Assembly (NCBI GenBank): GCA_000405345.1
Contig: ASPC01000012.1
Span: 1 to 5,327, forward strand
Length of the DNA stretch: 5,327 bases
Source of the DNA: Atribacteria bacterium SCGC AAA255-N14
GTDB taxonomy: Bacteria; Atribacterota; JS1; SB-45; 34-128
Direction of reading: 5' to 3'
Numbering within the stretch: the stretch's first letter is position 1; the number at the start of each line of letters is the position of its first letter. The position numbers and the translations under genes are program-made. Shown here in pieces: positions 1 to 5,327 of this stretch. Below the pieces are notes generated by a model that was given only the letters and a program-made list of their open reading frames with translations, made no database searches and was not told where the DNA came from.

Positions 1-1
1 T

Positions 2-1042
2 AGGCCTACGCCCTATGAAGTAGTTTTACCTCCTTTATTAGATGAATTACATCAAATAGGCATAAAAAAAGAAAATATAACTTTTATGGTGGCTACCGGA
101 ATACACCGCAGCAACTCCCCAGAAGAAATAAAGGAAATATTTGGGGAAGATATTTTTTCTACTTATAAATTTATTAATCATAACTGTGATGACCACAACT
201 TAAAAGATTTGGGTAATTTAAAAAGCGGTAATAAGCTCTGGGTTGACCCGATGGTCTCGGATATAGATTTTATCATTACTACCGGGGTAATAGTCCCTCA
301 CTATTTTGCCGGTTTTTCCGGAGGAAGAAAATCCATCCTTCCTGGTATTTGCGGGAGAAAGACTATTGAATCTAATCATGCTCAGATGGTTCATCTTAAT
401 GCTCGAGCCGGAAATCTTAAAGGCAATCCTGTTCACCAGGAGATGCAGGAAGCTGCAGAGAAAGTTGGAGTTGATTTTAATATCAATGTAGTTATTGATA
501 AAAACCACAAAATAGTAGAAATTGTAGCAGGAGAATTATTAACTTCATGGCTGCAGGGAGTAGAGGTATGCAAGCAAATATACATCTGTCCTATTGAAAA
601 AAAGGCAGATGTTGTAATTGCCAGTACTGGCGGCTATCCTAAAGATATTAATGTTTATCAGGCTCAGAAAGCCTTAAATAATGCCTACCAGGCGGTAAAA
701 CCAGGAGGGACTATCATACTACTTGCTGAATGTAGCGAGGGTTATGGAGAACCTACTTTTGAAAAATGGATAGAAGAAGCAAATACCCCCGATGATATAA
801 TTGAACGTTTAAAAAAGAAATTTGTTTTAGGTGGGCACAAAGCCTATACTATAGCTAAATTAACAAAAGAAGTAGAAGTGATATTAATTTCTTCTTTGCC
901 TCAAGATAAAGTTCGTAAATTATATTTTATCCCCATGGAGAATATTTCACAAGCCACAGAATATGTTAAAGAAAAGTATGGCGAAGATTTTCAGGCCTAT
1001 ATTCTTCCTTCGGGGAATACAGTTGTCCCTCAATTAGTTTAA
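2..1042 (+). CDS. larA-like: LarA-family nickel-pincer 2-hydroxyacid racemase/epimerase (5' partial)
   Basis: Cytoplasmic enzyme of the LarA (DUF2088) family, which racemises or epimerises 2-hydroxyacids by hydride transfer using a nickel pincer nucleotide bound to a lysine. The reading frame is open to the left edge: before the first ATG (position 86) the codons read RPTPYEVVLPPLLDEL, a conserved family segment, so the true start lies outside and roughly 70-75 residues are missing. Counting from the ATG at 86, VATGIHR carries H7; HYFAGFSGGRKSILPG carries H72 and K82; SNH carries H98; and YQAQKAL carries Q192 and K195. Their spacing matches L. plantarum LarA His108, His174, Lys184, His200, Gln295 and Lys298 as I recall them, so the cofactor and catalytic residues appear intact. 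The C-terminus (FVLGGHKAY, then a proline-rich end) is normal. The cofactor genes larB, larC and larE are not in view. Many family members act on substrates other than lactate, such as malate, phenyllactate or sugar acids, so the substrate is unassigned. Confidence 0.93.
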   Translation, partial: RPTPYEVVLPPLLDELHQIGIKKENITFMVATGIHRSNSPEEIKEIFGEDIFSTYKFINHNCDDHNLKDLGNLKSGNKLWVDPMVSDIDFIITTGVIVPHYFAGFSGGRKSILPGICGRKTIESNHAQMVHLNARAGNLKGNPVHQEMQEAAEKVGVDFNINVVIDKNHKIVEIVAGELLTSWLQGVEVCKQIYICPIEKKADVVIASTGGYPKDINVYQAQKALNNAYQAVKPGGTIILLAECSEGYGEPTFEKWIEEANTPDDIIERLKKKFVLGGHKAYTIAKLTKEVEVILISSLPQDKVRKLYFIPMENISQATEYVKEKYGEDFQAYILPSGNTVVPQLV

Positions 1043-1058
1043 AAGTTTTAGAATTAAA

Positions 1059-1076
1059 TAATATGAATTCATATTA
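1059..1076. promoter_or_regulatory. Perfect 18-bp palindrome, candidate operator
   Basis: TAATATGAATTCATATTA is identical to its own reverse complement over all 18 bases. It lies in the 81-base gap between the larA-like stop and the leuC-like start, 47 bases before the ATG. With no loop and no following T-run it is a poor terminator, and an operator for a dimeric regulator is more plausible. The background is very AT-rich, and no convincing -35/-10 pair could be fixed next to it. The role is inferred from symmetry and position only. Confidence 0.4.
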
Positions 1077-1123
1077 AATTATTTAAGAAAATACTTTTAA
1101 AGAAAGAGAGAATTAAATTTTAA

Positions 1124-2392
1124 ATGCATCCTTTACATCAGATATTAGCTCGTGCTGCTGGTCGAGAAAAAGTTAAACCTGGTGAATTTATTGTAGCCAA
1201 AGTAGATTTGGCAGAGATAAATGATTTGTATTTACAGGTGCTATTATCTTTTAAAGAGATGGGAGGGGATAAAGTTTGGGACCCTCAAAAAATAACTTTT
1301 GTTATGGACCATTACGCCCCTGCTCCTACCATTAAAGCCGCGGAAAACCAAAAGAAAATGCGGGAATTCGCCAAAGAGCAAGGCATAAAACAGTTCTTTG
1401 ATATTAACCGAGGAGTATGTCATCAGGTGATGCCAGAAGAAGGCTTGGTCTGGCCGGGGATGATGTTGGTGGCAACTGATTCTCACACCACGACCCACGG
1501 AGCTTTTGGTGCTTTTTCTACCGGAATAGGAGCAACTGATATGGCAGCAGTATTACTTACCGGAGAGATATGGCTAAGAGTTCCAGAAATCATTAAAATT
1601 AATGTAGAAGGAAAAATAAGAAAAGGGATAATGGCAAAAGATATTATCCTTTATATTATTTCCCAATTAGGAACAGATATAGCTTTATATAAAGCCATAG
1701 AGTTTGACGGAGAAGTAGTAAAAGATCTGTCTTTAGATGAAAGATTGGTTCTTTGTAATATGTCCGTGGAAATGGGGGCAAAAGCTACTTATATTAGGCC
1801 GGATGAAAAAGTAATGGAATATATTTCACATACCAATTCAGAAAAATACAAAGAATTTAAATCTGTAAAAAGAACAAATAATATAAATAGCGAAGTATAC
1901 GAATCTGTTTATAATTTTGACATTTCCGATCTCGAACCACAGATAGCTCTTCCTAATAGAGTAGATAAAGTAGTTCCTGTTTCCCAAATGATAGAAGAAC
2001 CCATTCATCAAGCTTTCATTGGCACTTGTACCGGAGGAAGAATTAACGATATTAAAATAGCCGCAGAAATTATAAAGGGAAAGAAAATAGCTCCCTGGGT
2101 AAGATTACTTGTTATACCCGCTTCCAGCCAAATATTAAAAAAATGTATTGAGTTGGGTTATATTCAAATCCTGTTAGATTCAGGGGCAACTTTGGCTACC
2201 CCTTCTTGTGGTCCTTGTTTAGGTGCTCACGAGGGAGTTTTAGCTCCGGGAGAAAATTGTATTTCTACTTCCAGCAGAAATTTTCCCGGAAGGATGGGGA
2301 GCACAGATGCAAAAATATTCTTGTCTTCTCCAGCCACTGTAGCTGCATCGGCTTTAAAAGGGTCAATAGCAGATCCCCGGGAATTTTTCTAA
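1124..2392 (+). CDS. leuC-like: Hydro-lyase large subunit, LeuC/homoaconitase/dimethylmalate dehydratase family
   Basis: Large, iron-sulfur subunit of a two-subunit aconitase-superfamily enzyme that removes and re-adds water on a hydroxy-di/tricarboxylate. At 422 residues it has the short form found in archaeal-type IPM dehydratase, homoaconitase and dimethylmalate dehydratase. Visible motifs in order are an N-terminal ILARAAGREKVKPGE; DHYAP near residue 63; DSHTTTHGAFGAFSTGIGATD near residue 120; and the three cluster ligands C302 (GTCTGGR), C362 and C365 (PSCGPCLGAHEG). The C-terminal SSRNFPGRMGS and SSPATVAASALKG blocks follow, so the subunit looks complete and active. The start is secure because TAA stands directly before the ATG in the same frame; the ribosome binding site (AAAGAGAG) is weak and distant. 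The small subunit follows after 25 bases. GTCTGGR replaces the commoner GTCTNGR or GSCTNSR. Since no leuA or leuB is visible and a racemase stands upstream, leucine synthesis is not the favoured role. Confidence 0.92.
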   Translation: MHPLHQILARAAGREKVKPGEFIVAKVDLAEINDLYLQVLLSFKEMGGDKVWDPQKITFVMDHYAPAPTIKAAENQKKMREFAKEQGIKQFFDINRGVCHQVMPEEGLVWPGMMLVATDSHTTTHGAFGAFSTGIGATDMAAVLLTGEIWLRVPEIIKINVEGKIRKGIMAKDIILYIISQLGTDIALYKAIEFDGEVVKDLSLDERLVLCNMSVEMGAKATYIRPDEKVMEYISHTNSEKYKEFKSVKRTNNINSEVYESVYNFDISDLEPQIALPNRVDKVVPVSQMIEEPIHQAFIGTCTGGRINDIKIAAEIIKGKKIAPWVRLLVIPASSQILKKCIELGYIQILLDSGATLATPSCGPCLGAHEGVLAPGENCISTSSRNFPGRMGSTDAKIFLSSPATVAASALKGSIADPREFF

Positions 2393-2417
2393 TCTGTTAG
2401 AAAAGGAAATATTTCAT

Positions 2418-2930
2418 ATGTTTAAATCTATAATAACTGGAAAAGCCTTTAAACTGGGAGATGATATTGATACAGATCAAATTTATCCTGGTAGATATCT
2501 TCATCTTACTTCTCCTGAGGAGATGGCTGTACATGTCATGGAGGATGCTGTACCGAATTTTTATAAAAAGATAGAATGGGAAGATTGGATAATAGTTGCT
2601 GGGAAAAATTTTGGCTGCGGTTCCAGCAGAGAACATGCTCCCAGGGCTATTTTATGTGCCGGAATTAAGGCGTTGGTAGCAGAATCTTTTGGACGCATTT
2701 TTTATCGTAATGCCATAAATGTTGGCCTCCCAGTTTTAAAATACCCAGAGATAATTAAAGAAGTTCATCAAAACGATTCTATAGAAATAAATCTTAAAGA
2801 TGGTTTAATTACTCTATATGATCCGGAGAGAAAAATATCAATTGAAAAATATCCTACTCAACTTTTAAATATTTTAAAAAGCGGAGGACTAATTTCTTAT
2901 TTAAAGAAATATGGAAAATATTCTTATTAA
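2418..2930 (+). CDS. leuD-like: Hydro-lyase small subunit, LeuD family
   Basis: Small (swivel-domain) subunit that pairs with the preceding large subunit and supplies substrate-recognition residues. At 170 residues it matches the short archaeal-type LeuD, homoaconitase-small and dimethylmalate dehydratase-small proteins. It shows DDIDTDQIYPGRYL (residues 15-28), then NFGCGSSREHAP with the anion-binding S69-S70-R71 and H73, then SFGRIFYRNAINVGLPV. These are the complete signatures of the family. The loop that sets specificity in relatives reads YLHL at residues 27-30. I recall YLVY for the Methanocaldococcus IPM isomerase and YLRT for its homoaconitase, so this protein fits neither and a different substrate is likely. 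AAGGA at 2403-2407 lies 10 bases before the ATG and supports this start. The 25-base spacing from the large subunit indicates co-translation from one mRNA. Confidence 0.92.
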   Translation: MFKSIITGKAFKLGDDIDTDQIYPGRYLHLTSPEEMAVHVMEDAVPNFYKKIEWEDWIIVAGKNFGCGSSREHAPRAILCAGIKALVAESFGRIFYRNAINVGLPVLKYPEIIKEVHQNDSIEINLKDGLITLYDPERKISIEKYPTQLLNILKSGGLISYLKKYGKYSY

Positions 2931-2994
2931 AAATATGTTTAACTCACATTTATATTAGTAAAACCATAATTTATTGTAAAAAAATTTTAGTAAT

Positions 2995-2999
2995 GGGGG
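2995..2999 (+). promoter_or_regulatory. G-rich ribosome binding site fixing the start at 3009
   Basis: GGGGGTTGAT resembles the anti-16S consensus AGGAGGTGAT. The G-run ends 9 bases before the ATG at 3009, which is ideal spacing. An in-frame TTG at 3000 begins directly after the run and is too close to be used, so ATG 3009 (MSYSIAFIAPYK) is preferred. Confidence 0.65.
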
Positions 3000-3008
3000 T
3001 TGATTTTG

Positions 3009-3363
3009 ATGTCTTATTCAATAGCATTTATTGCTCCTTACAAAAAAATGGGAGAATTGTTCTCTGAAATTTGCCAAGAATTTAATAAAAAAATAATAAT
3101 AAAAATCGGAGACCTTGAAGAGGGAGCACGTCAAGCAGTTGAATTAGAAGAGCAGGGGGTGATTGATGTTGTAATAAGTAGAGGGGGAACCGCAATTGCC
3201 ATTAAGAAAAAAGTAACGAATCTTCCTGTGGTTGAAGTTCAGATTAGCGGATTTGATTTGTATTCGAGTTCTTCAGCAAGCTCGACAGGAAACCAGTAGA
3301 GTTGCTGTGGTAGGGTTTTATCCTTTAATTCATAAAAAAATAATTTCAAATTTTTATAAATAA
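3009..3363 (+). pseudogene. Frameshifted, truncated PrpR_N-type sensor domain
   Basis: This is the first part of a PrpR N-terminal domain, the ligand-sensing module of sigma-54 activators such as PrpR of propionate catabolism. Supporting blocks are SIAFIAPYKKMGELFSEI, then GDLEEGARQAVELEEQGVIDV, VISRGGTAIAIKK and VVEVQISGFDL. The uninterrupted frame stops at 3297-3299 with an uncharacteristic serine-rich tail. Dropping one base near 3259-3263 moves into a frame reading IRVLQQARQETSRVAVVGF, exactly what the family has next, which then ends at a stop at 3361-3363. The gene therefore carries a one-base insertion and also lacks the rest of the domain, the AAA+ ATPase and the helix-turn-helix. It sits 78 bases after the LeuD-like gene in the same direction. 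As it stands it cannot activate transcription; a surviving 97-residue peptide is possible but unlikely to fold normally. A base error in the assembly could explain the shift but not the missing C-terminal portion. Confidence 0.8.
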
Positions 3364-3377
3364 TTTAAATCTAATAT

Positions 3378-3383
3378 GGGGGG
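3378..3383 (+). promoter_or_regulatory. Ribosome binding site (G6) for a TTG start
   Basis: Six consecutive G bases end 8 bases before TTG at 3392. No ATG in the frame of the downstream protein lies nearby, and the family's N-terminus begins a few residues later, so this site fixes TTG 3392 as the start. Confidence 0.65.
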
Positions 3384-3391
3384 TTTTAGTA

Positions 3392-3883
3392 TTGAAAAAT
3401 TCATTAATTGAAGGTTTAGGTTTTGGAAAAATTAAAAGAATTGTAATTGCAAAAATAAAGATTGGAGTTGACCTTTTAGAAGCAATTGAAGAAGTTATTA
3501 AAAAGACGGGAATTAAAAAAGGAATATTTATTGGCGGTGTAGGAGCCTTAGAAAAAGCCATTTTTAGAAATTTGTTTGAGTTTCCTAAGTTTTATCCAAT
3601 ACGTCCAGAGAATAGAATTTATTTAAAAGTGGAAAAACCTATGGAACTCGTTTCTTTAACCGGGCATATATCTCCTAAAAAAGATGGTACGCCGTATATT
3701 CATCCTCACTTTTCTGCATCAATGGTTGAAGGGAAAACTGTAATTACTATGGGAGGACATTTAACAAAAGGTACTATTACTAATGTAAAAGTAGCTGTTA
3801 CTATAGCAGAATTGGAAGGAATCCAAATGAGAACAAGAATTGGGAAATTATTAAAGGCTGATGAACTGCAAATTATATCTTAA
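3392..3883 (+). CDS. PPC/DUF296 domain protein
   Basis: Complete single-domain PPC (plant and prokaryote conserved, DUF296) protein of 163 residues. The family hallmarks are an N-terminal strand with basic residues (KIKRIVIAKIKIG), the helix DLLEAIEEVIKKTGIK, the strand-turn GIFIGGVGALEKA (residues 44-56), and the histidine-rich core containing H92 (LTGHIS), H104 and H106 (IHPHFSA) and H123 (GGHL). In bacterial relatives these histidines are thought to hold a metal ion in a trimer. The biochemical role of free-standing bacterial PPC proteins is not established, so no reaction is assigned. It starts with TTG 28 bases after the PrpR_N relic and is the last gene of the run. Its position beside a racemase and hydro-lyase suggests a role in handling or sensing their metabolite, which is inference. 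No signal peptide or membrane segment is visible, so it should be cytoplasmic. Confidence 0.85.
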   Translation: MKNSLIEGLGFGKIKRIVIAKIKIGVDLLEAIEEVIKKTGIKKGIFIGGVGALEKAIFRNLFEFPKFYPIRPENRIYLKVEKPMELVSLTGHISPKKDGTPYIHPHFSASMVEGKTVITMGGHLTKGTITNVKVAVTIAELEGIQMRTRIGKLLKADELQIIS

Positions 3884-3919
3884 GTAACTTGTTATTTGTA
3901 TGAAACCTTAAACCAAGGT

Positions 3920-3945
3920 TGTTAGCTAAAAATCAAAACTGCACT
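3920..3945 (+). repeat. Left terminal inverted repeat of the IS
   Basis: The end begins TGTTAGCTAAAA at 3920 and contains the transposase stop codon (minus strand, 3933-3935), so the protein's last codons overlap the repeat. It matches the reverse complement of 5253-5278 at 19 of 26 positions and the third copy at 5295-5320 at 22 of 26. Confidence 0.65.
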
Positions 3946-5195
3946 AAATTAAGCTCACTATTTTTAACTTTTTGACTACCTAAAAACTTATCTTTATGCC
4001 AGAATCGGACTTCAGATATGCCAGATTCTTTATCTGGGCTAATCCGAAGTTGGATGCTCTCGTGTAGTGGAGCTTTGGGTACTTTTAATTCGAATTTGTT
4101 TATAGAAACTTTGCGATAAGAATCTACCATTCTCTCTACTCTTAAACAGAAGATATCCTTGCTTGATAAAAATGGCGGCCTTATCCTAAATTCTCTAAAG
4201 AGAGATCTTTTCTCTCTTAATGCTCTTTGAAATCTGATATAAGGAATCTCCCCGGTGGTAGAATGAACTATCCGGTAATTATATCTTTGGAGAAGGTAAT
4301 TCAAGATTAATTGGCCCTTTTTAATATCCCTAACATTCTCTCTATAACAGGTCCTGACCAATCGGTCCTGAATCCACCTATAGGGTCTTTCAATTTTACC
4401 CTTGGCCTGTGGAGATAGAGCATAGGTTACCTTTACCCTACAGTTATCTAAAACCTGTTTCCACTGCGGATTAGCCTCATCGGTAAGCTTGTAATGGTTT
4501 CGCCAGAAGGAATCTCTACCTTGTACAAACCTAAAGATTGAATGACTATCTACATAATAGGCCAGAGGGAATCCATATTTTAATAAAACTGCCTCTAAGG
4601 CCAGGATATGTTCCCAGGTGGTCTCTCTTTCTACCAGAACAGCATACAAGATCAACCTGCTGTAATCTCATCTATTGAGGTAATCAGGTACCATTTTCTG
4701 TCAGCATAAGGGGCAAACAGACGATGAGAGCAATCATGTTGAATAAGTTCCCCCGGTAATTAGTTATTACCTCTCTATCATGGGCTTTTCTCTTCGGCCT
4801 TAAAAAGTAAAAATTATTTCTCTTGGCTCGGTCGATTATGGTAGGCAAAGATACCTTCTGGCTATATTTTTGTTCTAAAAGATCTTTTATGTAACTGTAG
4901 TTGTAATACTTAATCGGTACTTCTTTTGCTTTAATTAAATCTTTTTCGATCTTTAGTTCTTTTACAATATTTTTCTCGATATCTTTTGAAATTTTTCGAG
5001 TAGGTGTTCTACGAGAATATGAAATAGAGAAATTTTCCGGATCAGCTTTTAATCGTTTTACTAAAGCAAAAAATCTTGTTTTCTTAATACCTAAAATTTC
5101 TTGGATGTATTTTCTTGCTATTTTTCTTTTGTAGATAACGGGTAATTAGTTCTTTAATTTGATAATCGGTAAACTTTTTTGTGTAGATGCTTCAT
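3933..5195 (-). pseudogene. Transposase with rve (DDE) catalytic domain, four frame-breaking indels
   Basis: The C-terminal 240 codons (4655 down to 3933) remain open and carry the second catalytic aspartate in YYVDSHSIFRF and the catalytic glutamate in LSPQAKGKIERPYRWIQDRLVR. Upstream the coding sense continues but jumps frame four times: an extra A in the A6 tract (5175-5180) and in the A5 tract (5121-5125), a missing G in the G5 tract (4750-4754), and an extra GA at about 4666-4669 (coordinates on the plus strand). Correcting these gives one frame of about 419 residues from ATG at 5195. It starts MKHLHKKFTDYQIKELITRY, has a helix-turn-helix-like N-terminus (YIQEILGIKKTRFFALVKRL), the first catalytic aspartate in ELIQHDCSH, and TSIDDYSRL. 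A ribosome binding site (GTGAGGT) precedes that ATG. As read, the protein cannot be made in full, so the element is probably immobile unless helped in trans. Three lesions lie in homopolymers, so sequencing error is a live alternative. Confidence 0.85.
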
Positions 5196-5229
5196 AATAT
5201 AGGACCTCACTTTTTTAATCCTATATTAT
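5194..5229 (-). promoter_or_regulatory. Perfect 11-bp hairpin enclosing the transposase ribosome binding site
   Basis: ATAATATAGGA (5194-5204) and TCCTATATTAT (5219-5229) are perfect inverted arms around a 14-base loop. In the transposase mRNA most of the Shine-Dalgarno GTGAGGT lies in the loop, running into the 3' arm, and the AU of the AUG closes the stem. A transcript reading in from outside the element would fold this way and hide the start. Such structures are known to restrain translation of other IS transposases; here the role is inferred. Confidence 0.6.
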
Positions 5230-5252
5230 TACAGTTTTAGTTTGTTTTTAAG

Positions 5253-5278
5253 AGTTCACTTTTAATTCTTAAATGACA
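5253..5278 (-). repeat. Right terminal inverted repeat of the IS
   Basis: Read on the minus strand it starts TGTCATTTAAGAATTAAAAG and agrees with the left end at 19 of 26 positions. It lies about 58 bases upstream of the transposase ATG, leaving room for the gene's promoter between them. Confidence 0.65.
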
Positions 5279-5294
5279 AATTTTTAAAAAATAG

Positions 5295-5320
5295 TGTTAG
5301 CTAAAAGTTAAAAGTGGACT
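5295..5320 (+). repeat. Third IS end, start of a probable second element
   Basis: TGTTAGCTAAAAGTTAAAAG and the following six bases match the left IS end at 22 of 26 positions and the right end at 20 of 26. It points rightwards, so an element using this end would lie at and beyond 5295, outside the window. It is separated from the right end at 5278 by only 16 AT-rich bases. A tandem pair or a remnant end are both possible. Confidence 0.55.
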
Positions 5321-5327
5321 ATTTAAA

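Larger units (their letters stand above)
3920..5278 (-). mobile_element. Decayed insertion sequence, rve/DDE type (IS481/ISNCY-like)
   Basis: An element of about 1.36 kb is bounded by imperfect 26-bp terminal inverted repeats (3920-3945 and 5253-5278; 19 of 26 positions agree) that both begin TGT. It contains a single minus-strand transposase gene with multiple frameshifts. No clear target-site duplication is seen: the left flank reads AACCAAGG and the right flank AATTTTTA. This fits an old insertion or one rearranged with a neighbouring copy. TGT-starting ends and an rve-type catalytic domain fit the IS481/ISNCY groups, but the exact family needs a database match. The element lies 36 bases past the PPC stop, convergent with the operon, and disrupts no visible gene. 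Confidence 0.75.

Noticed and set aside
218..508. Antisense open frame of about 96 codons inside the larA-like gene
   Set aside because: It is fully overlapped by a gene with clear family motifs, has no plausible ribosome binding site and resembles no protein family. Similar shadow frames at 306-491, 1244-1498, 2206-2400, 2397-2636 and 3346-3561 were dropped for the same reasons.
1124..2930. Leucine biosynthesis leuCD pair
   Set aside because: The fold and catalytic motifs fit, but no leuA or leuB is present, the neighbours are a racemase and a PPC protein, and the specificity loop is atypical. I keep only the family-level name.
2931..3008. Promoter before the PrpR_N relic (CATAAT at 2965-2970 with CTCACA 16 bases upstream)
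   Set aside because: The -35 match is only 4 of 6 in very AT-rich DNA, so it does not stand above background.
3904..3920. Hairpin AACCTT-AAACC-AAGGTT as a terminator of the operon
   Set aside because: The stem is only 6 bp and no T-run follows on either strand. It also abuts the IS end, so it may be chance.
4655..4780. Programmed frameshifting in the transposase
   Set aside because: Some IS families use one slippage site, but here four separate shifts in different directions are needed, one of them a two-base GA gain, which points to decay or error.
3911..5290. Target-site duplication flanking the IS
   Set aside because: The bases outside the two ends (AACCAAGG and AATTTTTA) do not match at any usual duplication length.

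Overview
The window is AT-rich bacterial DNA. It has TTG as well as ATG starts, strong G-rich Shine-Dalgarno sites, and enzymes typical of anaerobes: a LarA-family nickel-pincer racemase and an oxygen-sensitive 4Fe-4S hydro-lyase. This suggests an anaerobic Firmicute or a deep-branching lineage of similar lifestyle, such as Atribacterota. The taxon is inference, because no rRNA or marker gene is present.

Positions 1-3883 hold a plus-strand gene run that looks like one operon. In order it contains: a LarA-family 2-hydroxyacid racemase/epimerase cut by the left edge (2-1042); an 81-base gap with a perfect 18-bp palindrome; the large (1124-2392) and small (2418-2930) subunits of a LeuC/LeuD-type hydro-lyase; a frameshifted, truncated PrpR_N-like ligand-sensing domain (3009-3363); and a complete PPC/DUF296 protein (3392-3883). 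No leuA or leuB is visible. The substrate loop of the small subunit (YLHL) differs from the loops I recall for isopropylmalate and homoaconitate enzymes. The simplest reading is a catabolic or interconversion module in which LarA inverts the alpha-carbon of a 2-hydroxyacid and the hydro-lyase dehydrates or isomerises one stereoisomer. The PrpR_N relic would then be what remains of a local regulator. The actual substrate cannot be read from the sequence.

Positions 3920-5278 hold a decayed insertion sequence on the minus strand. It has imperfect 26-bp terminal inverted repeats starting TGT, and an rve-type DDE transposase whose frame is broken by four small indels. Correcting them restores a protein of about 419 residues. 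A perfect 11-bp stem around the transposase ribosome binding site may limit its translation. A third copy of the terminal repeat at 5295-5320 suggests that a second related element begins at the right edge. The IS lies just downstream of the PPC gene and converges with the operon, so it interrupts no recognisable gene here.

No tRNA, rRNA, CRISPR array or convincing intrinsic terminator was found. The stretches between genes are all short (under 100 bases). Apart from the sites listed, they are plain AT-rich sequence.
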